DNA of 64,000 bases, taken from contig JBBHKE010001847.1 of assembly GCA_037447655.1 (NCBI GenBank), positions 106,918 through 170,917 on the forward strand. The letters are read 5' to 3'. Below the pieces are notes generated by a model. The model saw only the letters and a list, made by a program, of their open reading frames with translations, did no database searches and had not been told where the DNA came from. Positions 23,734 through 34,665 of this stretch are shown here, piece by piece. The translations under genes were made by a program, and so were the position numbers. Within the stretch, counting starts at the first letter, position 1. Each line of letters opens with the position of its first letter. Source of the stretch: Zygnema cylindricum (taxonomy: Eukaryota; Streptophyta; Zygnematophyceae; Zygnematales; Zygnemataceae).

Positions 23734-26700
23734 ATGGCGCCTTTGTATTTTTTTATCGTTGGCTTTCTTCTGACAACCAGCTGCAGTTGTTATGGTAAGT
23801 GTTACTTATGTTTAAGTGAGAGAGGGAGATAGTGCGGCAGAGAGAGGGGAAGAGAGAGGGGCAGAGAGAGGGGCAGAAGGGAGAGAGAGCGGCAGAGAGA
23901 GGGAGAGAGAGGGGCAGAGGGAGGGGCAGAGGGGGGCCAGTATTGCAAAGGTCTACTAAACAGTTTTGGAGCTTTCTTAAGGGAACCTGCGAATAAAAAG
24001 GAAAAGCTCTTCTAAATTTTGCCAATTTCTACTCTCGTTTTATTTATAAACTGTTTAACTTATGCTAACCCTAATCTTAAAAGGTATAAAGTACACTATG
24101 TATTGCTTTTAGTGTTGATGTTTTTTTCACCTTTTTTCCGTGTGCACATGTCCAATTTTTGATTGGAGACTGCCAATCACAAAAACAATAATTTTTGTAG
24201 CAATACAACCAGTCTGCAAATTTTCTATTTCTGCAAGAGATTTGAGCAGACCATTAAAAAAATATCGCAAACTCCTTAAGAATATCTGGAACACCTAAAA
24301 ATAATCATCTTCAAAAAATCTGAATATTGTCTGTTTTTTCTATACAGGTTCCGAGCACAAATTCCATTCTGTGAGAGACTTGGAAGCTTCTATGTACTTT
24401 CCAGTGGAAGGAACTCCCTGTGTTCGACTTTTGACTATAAATGGAGAGCATGGTTGTGCCAGTAAGATTAATTTTCCACCTCCTACTTCTTCAAAATAAG
24501 GGTTAAGAGGGAGAGAGACACAGAGGGGGAGAGGGGAGGGGTAAGGGGGCGAGGGCGAGGGCGAGGGGGAGGGAGAAGCGGGGGGGAGGAGGGGGAGAGG
24601 GAGAGGGAGAGGGGGAGGTGGAGGGAGAGAGAGAGAGAGCAGGAGAAGGTACATATATCTGAGAGAGGGAGATGTAATCACATCTTTCTTCCACTCTTGC
24701 TCTCTCTCTCTCTCTCGCTCCCTCTCTCTCTCTCCCTCCCTTCCTCCCTCCCTCCCTCTCTCCCTCCCTCCCTCCCTCTTTCTTTCCCTTTCCCTCTTTT
24801 ATGCAACGCAGTGAATATTCAACCCCTTTGTTTCTCTCTCTTTTATTTCCAATTTGTAGGACACTCATTTTTTTTTCTCTCTCCCTCCTCTGCTTCTCTC
24901 TCTCCCTCTTTGTCTCTTGTTCCCCTTTTCCCCACCTCCCTTTCTCCTCCTTTCCCTTTCTTTGTTCCAATTCACATAGACCCCGGCGGTCTGTCTCTGC
25001 TCCAATCCAGAGGCTCACACGTGCCAATGAGACTCTCAGGGGAACCCATACTGTCCTCCTACCCCCTACCCAGTTTACTGACTTTATGCTAAGGTAAGCA
25101 TTTTTCCTTTCAGTGATAGTGTTACTTCATCCAGTGCTTTTGTTAAGGTTCTCATGGTTGTCTATTGTTTCATCCTTTTTTTGGTCGTATCCATTGACTG
25201 TTTAAAGTTAAAAGATTTTCTAGGGTTTTAATGTGAAGCAATTTAGTGCATGCATATTTAGCATTTGCTTGCTTCCCTTCATGTTTCCCTTTCCTTAGTA
25301 GAGATAGATACTCACAGAAGAATCTGCAGTACAACACACCGTGTATCGTAATCAGTATTGATGTTTTCTTCGCCTCTCTTGCGTTTCTGTCCCAACTCAG
25401 AGTATCAGTTGAAGTGTGCACGAAAAAAATGAGTTTCTGATAAAATAAACATCTAACTCTAATAGTGGTACACGGTGTTAGTGCAGAAGGACACGTAGGT
25501 GTCAACGTTTCTCGTTTCTTTTTAGGTTGTATTTTCTTCCTAGTGTATATTATGAAGCAGATAGGTCTGGCATCGATAATTTGCAGCTAAGGGAAACGGA
25601 TACTGGCTGAGATTGGGATTTTGGTGAGGATAACAGAGTTAATGTGGACCAAGAATTGAAAAAAAAAGTAGTGGGAGTGATGGTGGAGTATTCAGAGCTT
25701 GGAAGTGCCACTTTTCCAAAAGGTATGTAAAGCAAGAAGTCATTCAAAATGCATATATTGGTTTTATCAAAGTATATTAGTGAATCGTATCAATCACAAT
25801 TAGTCAATTTTATTAATAAGTGTAGACATCTTTATGATTTTTTTGGAGTTTTTAATCCAAGAGTAAAACAATAAGGTTTTTCCATATCATCAGAAAGGTA
25901 AGTATGTATGTTATCGTGCTCTTACAGAGGTTATATTTATAATTGTTTTATTGCATTTATTTGCAAAACCAAAGTGTTGTAAACAATTTTTTGATAAAGT
26001 CTTAGTGTTTACCAAAATCAGTCGGTATCAGTTCATTCCTAATGTTTAATATAACGAACACTGAGAAAACATAATCAGGGAAATGGTAAGAATATATGTT
26101 TAACTTTGGGTGATGGTAATCCATTGTCAAATAATTTAATATGATAAAAATGGAAATTTAATGGTTTTATTGGTGAATTGAACATGTTTGCTCTTTAATT
26201 ATTGTTTCCGAGCTTAGAAGATCTTCATTTTATTTTTGACCAAATCCTGTTGCGTTAAAAATTTCCTCTCTCCTTTATCTACTCTCTTGGGTAAAAAAAA
26301 AAATCTCCTTTGCTTACTCTCTTTGGTAAAATTTTCCTCTCTCCTTCATCTACCCTCTTGGGTAAGAATTTCCTCTCTCTCCTCTATTTACCCTCTTTTG
26401 TGTAATGTCCTGGTCTATTTTTTTAACGGGAAGAGGGAGACAAAGTGGGGATGTTAGGGGACGAAGGAGGGGAGGGGATGGGATGGAGGGAGAGGGGGAG
26501 AGGGAGTGGGAGGAGTGCGAGAGGGAGTGGGAGGAGAGGGGGAGAGAGAGAGAGAGGGAGAAAGAGAGTGAGGGAGAGGGGGAGAGAGAGAGAAAGAGAC
26601 TGTAGTAATTTCCCTTTTGCAGTTTGTTTGCAGTTTTTTCACCTTCGGAGAAATTCCCACAATCTGCATTTGCACCCTATGAGGAAAAAGATTATAACTG

Positions 26701-28524
26701 GAATCCTTTGGTGAGCTCCAATATACAAACCACTTAAGAAAGTAAAAAACTACTTCAATTAAATTAGACACTTAAGAATCAGGCACTTAAATTGCTTGCT
26801 GATGATTGAGAATGACAAATTTGATTCGCTGCACTATCATTTTTGTGATCACTGAAAATGTCAAAATTTTAAAAACAATGTTTGTTTTCAAACAAAAAAG
26901 CTCTCAACACATTTCAGTATCAAGGAAAGCAAATCTTTTGTTTGTAGACAGGACCCTCGCTCCCTATAGGCTACAGTTTATAAGTCACTTGGGATGTTAC
27001 TGGTTATTAGAGAAACTTATTACGGGAAACATTTACAGGTGATTACTTACTGAGGTTTAAGATTTTTTGTTTTTTTTTCTTGCAGGGTTCAGGGATTTCT
27101 TTAAAACAATACGACTTTCCAGTGGTCGCTTTATCAAACGAGACAACTCTTCTTATGCAAAAGGTATCCTGTTTAGAATTTATTAAATGTCACATTTGTA
27201 GAACTTAAGTGGAAATTTGTAGAAGTTTTCAAAGGTTTTCAAAAGGAAATTACTTGTAGTTTTTTCTCAAATGGAAGTCGATTCAGAATCATTTTGAAAG
27301 AAATTAGTTGTATTGTTTTTTCTAGTGTTGTGTATCGGGTCAAAACTTATCACGATAAAACTGTTACCGATAGTTATCGGTTATCAAACGGTAAGGGATC
27401 CTGGTATATTGCTCGGGAACCAACAATTTTTTATCGCCGTAAGTGTAAAAAATACAGTATACTATATCATAGTACTTTATACTGTATTGTATTATATTTT
27501 ATATATTATATAGTGTGGCATGCCATCTATGACAATCCTTTCCGTACTTTTGTTCAAAATAATACAACTGTAGCGTACAGTTATCGCCGAAAATTATCGG
27601 CCCGATATTTATCGGTAAAATATCGGTATATATCGGTTTTTTATCTCGATAACACCGGTACTGATATATCGTGCCAATATATTGATGATCGGTTGGCCAA
27701 AAAAAGGGGCATATTGGTTATCGGCAAATAGCTACCGATACACAACACTAGTTTTTTAAAATGGAAGTCATCTTCAGAAATTTGTTAATTTTTAAATGAA
27801 AGGCATTTTTAGAATTTACAAGATGGAAATTGAAATTTATGAACGATGTTGTTTTTTCAAGCGGGGTTAGGACTTTTTAAAGTTGATGTGTTTTCAAAAT
27901 GTTAAAACCAAAAGATTGAAACATGTTTATTTTATGAGTCCTGCCCAAAAAATATTGATGCTTCTTTTTGACATTAAAAAAAAAAATGGGGTTTGGATAC
28001 AAACTGGGTATAGCAAGCTGCCTCCAATGAACACCGAGAATTCGAATATCCTCTTTTTGTTGCGGAATTTGACCTTATAATGCAGGTATTTCTTTTTATA
28101 CCCCAATTCCTTTTTTCCACTCTTTTTACAGTGTGCGTTAAAACTATATATTAAAATTCATAACATTTCTTGATGTGTGGCATCAGTTTAAAATTTTATG
28201 TGAGTCGAACTTTGGTTAGAAACCGCAATTAGGAATTATACAATTATAAAAGTGCATTCTCCGGTACATTTCCATTCTATTTTCGGTCCATAATTCAATA
28301 AAATTAAACAAATTTTCAATTTTTAGTTCTTTCCAGTCTACTTCTAGTCATCTATCCATACTTATATCTAAAAAAAGAATTTGAAAGTCAAAGCTTTTGC
28401 CTTTTCACATTCAGAGCTTTAAGGCTTTAAACAAAAATTACAACGGCCAGAAAATTGAGTGATGGAAGAAAGCATGAGGAAGGAGGGTGAACAGTGATAG
28501 TGAGAGGGAGGGAGAGGAACAGGG

Positions 28525-28605
<81 letters not shown>

Positions 28606-31600
28606 GAGAGGAGGAGCATGCAATACATTCAGGGAGGAATAGGGAGATGGGGAAAGTGAAGGGAGGAAGATATGAGAAGGGGGAGGGGGAGGGGGAGGGA
28701 GAGGGAGAGGGAGGGAGAGGGGGAGAGGGGGAGAGGGGGGGGGGGGAGGGGGAGGGGGGGGGAGGGGGGGAGGGGGGGAGAGAGGGGGAGAGGGGAGTTT
28801 TCATAATGATAAAATTCGTTTGTGATTGGTTGTACAGACAACGAAGGCAGACACCCACACTTCGGAATCCTGTCTCTCTGGTCTCACTTGCCTTCCCTTG
28901 GGAGGATTCAGGTAAAAAATTTAATACTACACTTTACAAACGCAGAAGGCATATGAAAAAAGTATATTATTGTGTATCAGGCTTTGGGTTAAGTTTTTTG
29001 TGTTTTTTATTTTGTTTTTTTATCGTGTTTTGACTTTGAATTTGGGCAATTTTTATTGTATGTTTTGTCTTACCACCTTCTAGTTTAACTTCAAAAGAGA
29101 AGGGCATAATTGTAACTTCAAAAAAAAAGGGCGTAATTGTAACTTTCAAAAGAAATTATTGTGCTTCGGAATTTGGGCATTTATTTTGCAGTGTTTGGTC
29201 GGCTTTGCCTCCTTTAAATTTGAGTTTTGAGGAACCGAAGAAGCCGATAGTTTTGGCCATGGCCTCCATGGACGCTTCTTCCTTCTTTCGGGACGACTCC
29301 ATTGGAGGAGACTCTCCTCTTTCTGTGTGCTGCCCTTCACCCATGGCCCACACACCTCTCTCTCTCTCTCGCGCTCTCCTTCACTCTCTCCCTCCCTCCC
29401 TCCGTTTCTCCTTCTCTCCCTCCCTCCCTCTTAACTGCTCTTGTTTTGCCCTCAAATTGATACCAAGAACGTTAACTTGTCCATTTTTTTTTTCCTTTTT
29501 TTTGTTTTTGAGACCTCGTGCAAGAGTCCATATCTTTTTTGGTTGGAATTTTTTTTTTTTTTTTGAGACCTACTGCACGCGTTTGTACCTTAGCTTGTTT
29601 CCGTTTTTGGTTAAATTTGGTTTTTTTTTTTCTTTTTTCGGTCAGGGAATGATCTCTTTACTTGCCGCAGTCGATGCACTGTCGAGGGTTAAGGGTCTCC
29701 GAGAACTTCCAAAACAAGTAAGTTTTATATTTAAGAAAGGGAGAAAAAAGAGAAAGGGAGGAAAAATGGGTGGGAAAATTAGAGTGGAAAGAGGTATTGG
29801 AAAAATAATGTTTGAGAAAGGGGGAAAAAGGGAGAAAGGGAGGAATAACGGGAGGGAAAGTGAGAGTGAAAAGAGGTATTGGAAGGAGAGACAATCTAGT
29901 AGTTCATTTTTACATCAGGTTTTTAAAACTTGAGTCTATTGGGATCCGAAGATTGCTGGTTTTTTTCTGTTAAACGTCCTTCTTTTTTTGGGAACGCAAA
30001 AAGTGAGAGATAATATGTCGTCCTTTGTGGAAAATGACTGGGAAAAGGTCAAAATGTATGTGAAATGAGAAGAATATGAGTGATCTTTGAGTTTGATCCA
30101 TTTTTCTTTTTAAAAATTGGGGTTAAAATCGGGGTTTTGGGGCAATAGCTCATATTTTTTGTGGCCACGGGAGAATCTTGGGGATACCTCGGAAGTCGAA
30201 GATTTTTGAAAGAATTACAAGAGGGATCCTCTTTTACGAGAGGATTGAATATCTCCCTCTTACATCAGGTGAGATTTGGAAGCCCTCTCTATCTCTCTCC
30301 CTTACTTCTTTTCCCTCTCCCACGAGAATAACTCTATCCTCCTTTTTCCAACACCATTCCCGTTTGGGTGGATTTTTGAGTTTTTTTTTTTTTTTTGTTC
30401 GGGCAGGATTTTTGCCACATTTTTTACGGCGTATCATTACCCCAAAAAAATTAACCCCCAAAAAAGAAATAAAATATATATGGATGGGTTTTTTACAGGT
30501 ACTGGAAATTGGTTCTGTGGGAAGGTCCCTTCGTGACGATAAACTCACCCTCTTTGCGCATAAAGACAAACAACATCAGGTGAGAGGGAAGCTTATGGCA
30601 CAAAATTTATTATTATGAGATTTTCTTTGGAACAGTATTCTGTTCTCCGTAATTAGTGTAGTTATCATTTCTATCATATTCGTACAATTTGTTGATTCAA
30701 AAACTCTTATGCGAGTGAAAAATTTCGCCCGAGAAATTTTGCTTGAGAAATTTATGGCACGAATTTTTTTAATTTTTGCTTTTGTACACAACTTACTGTA
30801 ATTAGTGTTGAAATTATCTGCAAATATCATATATTATAGCTGGTTGTTGAGGTTTTCTATATGCGAATATTGTGGTTTTTGCTCACGTTATCCGAAAAAA
30901 ACCTCTTTAAAACTTGATAGTCGACAAAGTTGTTATAAATTAGTGTGGACAGTTTTGACTTGTAGCACGCTCATTTACTTTTATTTGCGTTCGTTTATGC
31001 ACTTTTCACTGTAATTACTGTGGACAGTATATTCAGTTTTTGTCTTTTTTCCACACAGTCGTCAGTGGAATCAGAGGAGATTTTGTCGACTTTACAAGAA
31101 GTCGCAGAAAATATCAAAAATTTGAAAACGGAGGTGAGGGAAGCGAGCGACGTGACTCCCGGAATTCCGCCTTCTTCTTTCATGTCTTTCTTACATCAAG
31201 TAAGTTTTTTCATTCGAAGTTATATATTTTTCTTTTTGAAGCTTAAAGGTCGTCTTTATCGGAAGGTTGCTTATTTGGTTCGATCTTAAGTCGAGTAAGT
31301 TTTTCTGAAAGTGAACTGTTTTCATACGAATTTGGTAACTTTTTTTATGTGGAGTTTGATATTTTTTTAGATGAAGTGTGTTTTCTTTTTTGTCCATTTG
31401 ATGTTTGTTTATTTACTTTTCCCTTTCGTCAAGTAAGTTTTTCTAGAAGTTTGTTTAGTTTTTTCTTACATCGAGTAGTTTTTCTGCATGAAAGGTTTTG
31501 AAAAGGACAGTAGTAGGATTTGAAAAGGGGAGGTAATCATATTTTGAAAGGAAACTGAAGTCAAATTTTGGGAGGAGAATTAGTACGATTTTGCAAGGGA

Positions 31601-34600
31601 GGTAGGAAATGGGATTTTGTGTGAAGGGCAGGGGAGGATTTCAGGGGAAGCAGTAATGGTGGGACTGAGATTTTTGATAAGGGAAAAAAAGGTGCAAAAT
31701 ATTTTATGGAGGGAAGAAAGATTTAAGGGGACAATACTCTATGACAAACAGTACAGATTTTATATTCATATGAAACGTAAACAAAGAAAAGCTTCTATTA
31801 GACGCTAAATTAAAATTTACATAAAATTTAAGTTAATGTAAAATGTACTGTTTTGGTACAAATGATTGCAGAATTCTTCAATTCCAGGAGTGGTTCTGGA
31901 GGAATTCGATACCTCTTTTATTAATCCCTACTTTCAGAGTCGTTTTGATACCGTCGGTAAGTTTAGTTTCTCGGTATCTACTCATTTGTTTATCGAGGTT
32001 TTGCTTTTTGAATGATAATTTTCTGGTGGTTATTATATCCTCTCCTTTTTTTCTGTCTTTACTATATAATTAATTAATTTTATCACTTTACCAATAGCAA
32101 TTTTGTTATCAAGAGTTTTTAAAATAATTTTTTTTGCTTGATATTATCGATACTATTCTAAAAAGAATTTACCGTAATTAAATGTTTAAAAGCTTAATTT
32201 TGTCCTATTTTAGTGACTTTTTTTCCGTTTCGGAAATGTAAAATAAACCAAACCGTTAATAACTTTTTATATTTCTATTTTGAGTGCTGCAATTCCTTAA
32301 GAATAATGAAATTCAGTAGTTATGTAATGAGGTGCTTAAGATGTAAATCTCAAAAAATACCAAAATTATGAGGAAAAATGTACAAATAAATAAAAATTAC
32401 CTTACATCCTATGTAGTATAGTTTACCAATATGCCCTTACCAAGGTGCTCTCCAAAAAAGCCTCCTATATCACTTTAAATATATCATTTCCTTATTAAGA
32501 AGTATTCATGGTTTTTACAATCACCAAAGCTCTCATTTATTTTCCACCAGTATACAATAAAGTGGTTATTCATATTCCTTAAACCGTTACATTTTTGCAA
32601 ACCTTGTTGTTTGTTTTACAAGTTCAGTTGCCCTGAAAGTCTTTTCGTATTTGCATTTGTGTGGTTGTTTACTTTAACCATAAGGTTAAAAAACTTATCA
32701 AAATCTAATCCGAATTAATACCTCATTATTCGATTATCCCATTGTGAAGGCATTCGTTATTTGCATATCCTCAAATTCGCATGTCCTCCATTCATATTTG
32801 ACAAAATAAAAATCTTCCTCTCTCTCTGCCCCTCCCTCTCCCTCTCCCCCTCCCTCTCCCTCTCCCTCTCCCCACTTTGTTTTTTCAGATGAGGTCGACC
32901 CAAAAAGCATAACAACTGTCGCAGAAATTGTCGCAAAAACCCTTTTTCTACTTTCTGGGGGAACAGACTCAAAGATTTCCGAAATTTCGGTGAATTCCAC
33001 ACTAGTTAACGAACTTTTTGACTGTCTTTTGAAAGAAAATCCCGGATTTTCCTGTCCACTCGTAACTTCTTTCATAACTCCCCAAAATCTGAAACCGAAT
33101 CATTATTCGGGAGTTTTTATTGGTCCTCCTCCCTCAGATATACCTTCCCCAGAAACTGTTGAAGACACCGCGAGATTCGTTTGGAATTTTTTGGCTGACC
33201 GGACTGGAGAAGAGTCCTCCGATTACGGGCTGTCCGAAAAAAAATTTCGGGCAGGAAATTTTTCGGGTGCTGGTAGCGGGTCTAGGCCGAAGGAGGAGGG
33301 AGAGGAGAGAGGGGATTCTAGTTCAAGGGTGGAGGGAGATAATGTGGGGGATTCGGGTGAAGAGGAATGGAGGAGGGAGAGAGAGAGAATGGCAGAAGAT
33401 GGGAAAGGGGGGGAGGAGGAAACTCAGGAAATGAAAATGAATGAAATGGAAAAGGATCTGGAATGTAATTTTCTACAACAAAGAATGAAGGAAATGGATG
33501 GAAAGAGGAGGTTGAGAGAGGAAGGAGGAGGAGGGAGGGGATTTTATTTATTTTTATTTATTTATTTACGACATTTTTACTTTATTTATTTTATTTACTA
33601 TTTTATTATTTTTATTACATTTTTATTTATTTAATGATGATGATGATGATGACGATGATGATGATATTTTATTATGATGATGATGATGACATTTTATTGA
33701 TGAGGAGGAGGAGGAGAGGAGGAGAGGAGGAGGAGGGAGGGAGAGGGAGGAGGGAGGAGAGGGAGGAGAGGGAGGAGGGAGAGGGAGGAGGAGGAGAGGA
33801 GGGAGAGGAGAGGAGAGAGGGAGGAGAGGAGAGAGGAGGGAGGAGGGAGAGAGGGAGGGAGGGAGGGAGGGAGGGAAGGGAAGGTGGAGATGGATTGAAG
33901 GAGGAGACCGGAATAATGGAATGAACAAATGGTCTGGACCATAATTGGATTCGAGAGAGTCAGTTTGAGTATCAATTTCAAATTATCGCTGATATATCGC
34001 TGATATATCAGATTTAATGTATATCGAAAATCAAAATTTTATATTTTTTCGAATTTCCACTGAGCCGCTCCGGTGACAAAATATCCGCACGCCGCATCGC
34101 TTTTCCCGCCCTGACTGTACGACATCAACTTATGTATATATATCGCGATAATTTATGTTGGTCCCGGTACGATATATCGAGGAATCTTCTCGATCGATAT
34201 TCGATATATCGAATATCGAAATTATCGCGATATGAAACTACCCGATACCCAACACTACTAATTTTTGAAGGTATGAAGGCTCAACTAATGAAACACCTTT
34301 GATTTCAGAAAAAGAAGGCAAAATTATTGCTTATAAAAAAATGTTATTTATTTGTAATCTTACAGAAAATAGGTCTATTTTTTTATTTTTTTATTTGTTT
34401 TTGCAGGTATGTTCCTGCGTATTCTACTCGTTTGGAATATGGGGAAAATGTGTGGAAAATTCTCTCTCCTTCTTTGATTTTGGAAGAAATCGATCCTATT
34501 TGGACCGAAAGTTTTTGGCAAAAACTTTCGGTAAGAAGTTTCTTACAAGATAGTTCAAAATTGGATACTTTTTTATTCGGGACAGGTGTCATTATGACGG

Positions 34601-34665
34601 CAACTTCTATTGTGGTCATAGGAATAACAAAATCGTTGTTCAGAAAGCGATTATCGGATTTGTAA
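23734..34665 (+). CDS. NCT: Nicastrin (gamma-secretase subunit)
   Basis: Exons inferred at 23734-23794 (signal peptide MAPLYFFIVGFLLTTSCSCY), 24348-24461, about 24956-25093, 25637-25722, 26634-26710, 27086-27163, 28014-28085, 28838-28911, 29192-29324, 29646-29717, 30149-30268, 30499-30579, 31059-31199, 31872-31956, 32889 to about 33250, and 34407-34665 (stop TAA). Nicastrin is the large lumenal/extracellular glycoprotein that gates substrates in gamma-secretase. Matching blocks are PCVRLL, HTVLLPPTQFTDFMLR, FSPSEKFPQSAFAPY, CLPLGGF-SVWSALPPLN, MASMDASSFF, the peptidase-like GESWGYLGSRRF, VLEIGSVGRSL, ARFVWNFLADRTG, YVPAYSTRLEY and DPIWTESFWQ, then a C-terminal membrane helix (TFLFGTGVIMTATSIVVIG). 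Phases agree from exon 3 to exon 15. Two places are unresolved: exon 2 to 3 is one base out of phase (a missed mini-exon is likely), and the end of exon 15, where the Cys-rich block usual before YVPAYSTR is not found. Confidence 0.9.
23816..23940. repeat. GA-rich purine tract in nicastrin intron 1
   Basis: Imperfect repeats of AGAGAGGGGCAG on the plus strand. The open frame read opposite is repeat shadow. Confidence 0.85.
24508..24806. repeat. Purine tract followed by pyrimidine tract, nicastrin intron 2
   Basis: Plus-strand purines (GAGGG, GAGAGAG) at 24508-24672 are followed within 20 bp by pyrimidines (CTCTCTC, CCCTCCCT) at 24690-24806, an arrangement able to fold back. Confidence 0.85.
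26440..26600. repeat. GA/GGGA purine tract in nicastrin intron 4
   Basis: Purine-only tract that ends about 35 bp before the exon 5 acceptor at 26633. Confidence 0.85.
27323..27750. mobile_element. hAT-like MITE (family B), in nicastrin intron 6
   Basis: Terminal inverted repeats TAGTGTTGTGTATCGG and CCGATACACAACACTA. The flanking 8-mers gttttttc (27315-27322) and gtttttta (27751-27758) agree at 7 of 8 positions, fitting an 8 bp hAT target duplication. The interior is AT-rich with many ATCGG/CCGAT words. No transposase. Confidence 0.75.
28495..28800. repeat. (GA)n microsatellite and G-run tract in nicastrin intron 7
   Basis: About 36 GA units at 28530-28602, then G-rich purines, with runs of 7-11 G at 28735-28790 on the sense strand. 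It ends about 40 bp before the exon 8 acceptor at 28837. Confidence 0.9.
31196..31490 (+). repeat. Four donor-like repeats after nicastrin exon 13
   Basis: The true donor CATCAAGTAAGTTTTTT (31195) is followed by GTCGAGTAAGTTTTTC (31290), GTCAAGTAAGTTTTTC (31428) and CATCGAGTAGTTTTTC (31469). They resemble degenerate tandem copies of the exon 13 / intron 13 border. Confidence 0.5.
33280..33905. repeat. Purine, TTTA, GAT and GGA repeat block after nicastrin exon 15
   Basis: GGAG-rich purines (33290-33540), a TTTA/TTTAT tract (33541-33632), (GAT)n at 33633-33690, then (GGA)n and GGGA to 33875. The open frames that cross it are repeat shadows. The exon 15 donor lies at or before its left edge. 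Confidence 0.85.
33958..34257. mobile_element. Truncated family B hAT-like MITE
   Basis: The right end CCGATACCCAACACTA matches the family B terminus. The interior has the usual repeated GATATATCG words. No left terminal repeat is seen. Confidence 0.45.

Noticed and set aside
28427-28858. Long Ser/Leu/Pro and Arg/Glu open frames
   Set aside because: They are read-throughs of (GA)n and G-rich tracts; the same applies to frames at 24340-25092, 26405-26771, 33623-33981 and 63786-63992.
29205-29933. 242-codon open frame as a separate gene
   Set aside because: Only its first part (to 29324) and 29646-29717 are nicastrin exons; the rest is intron that happens to stay open.
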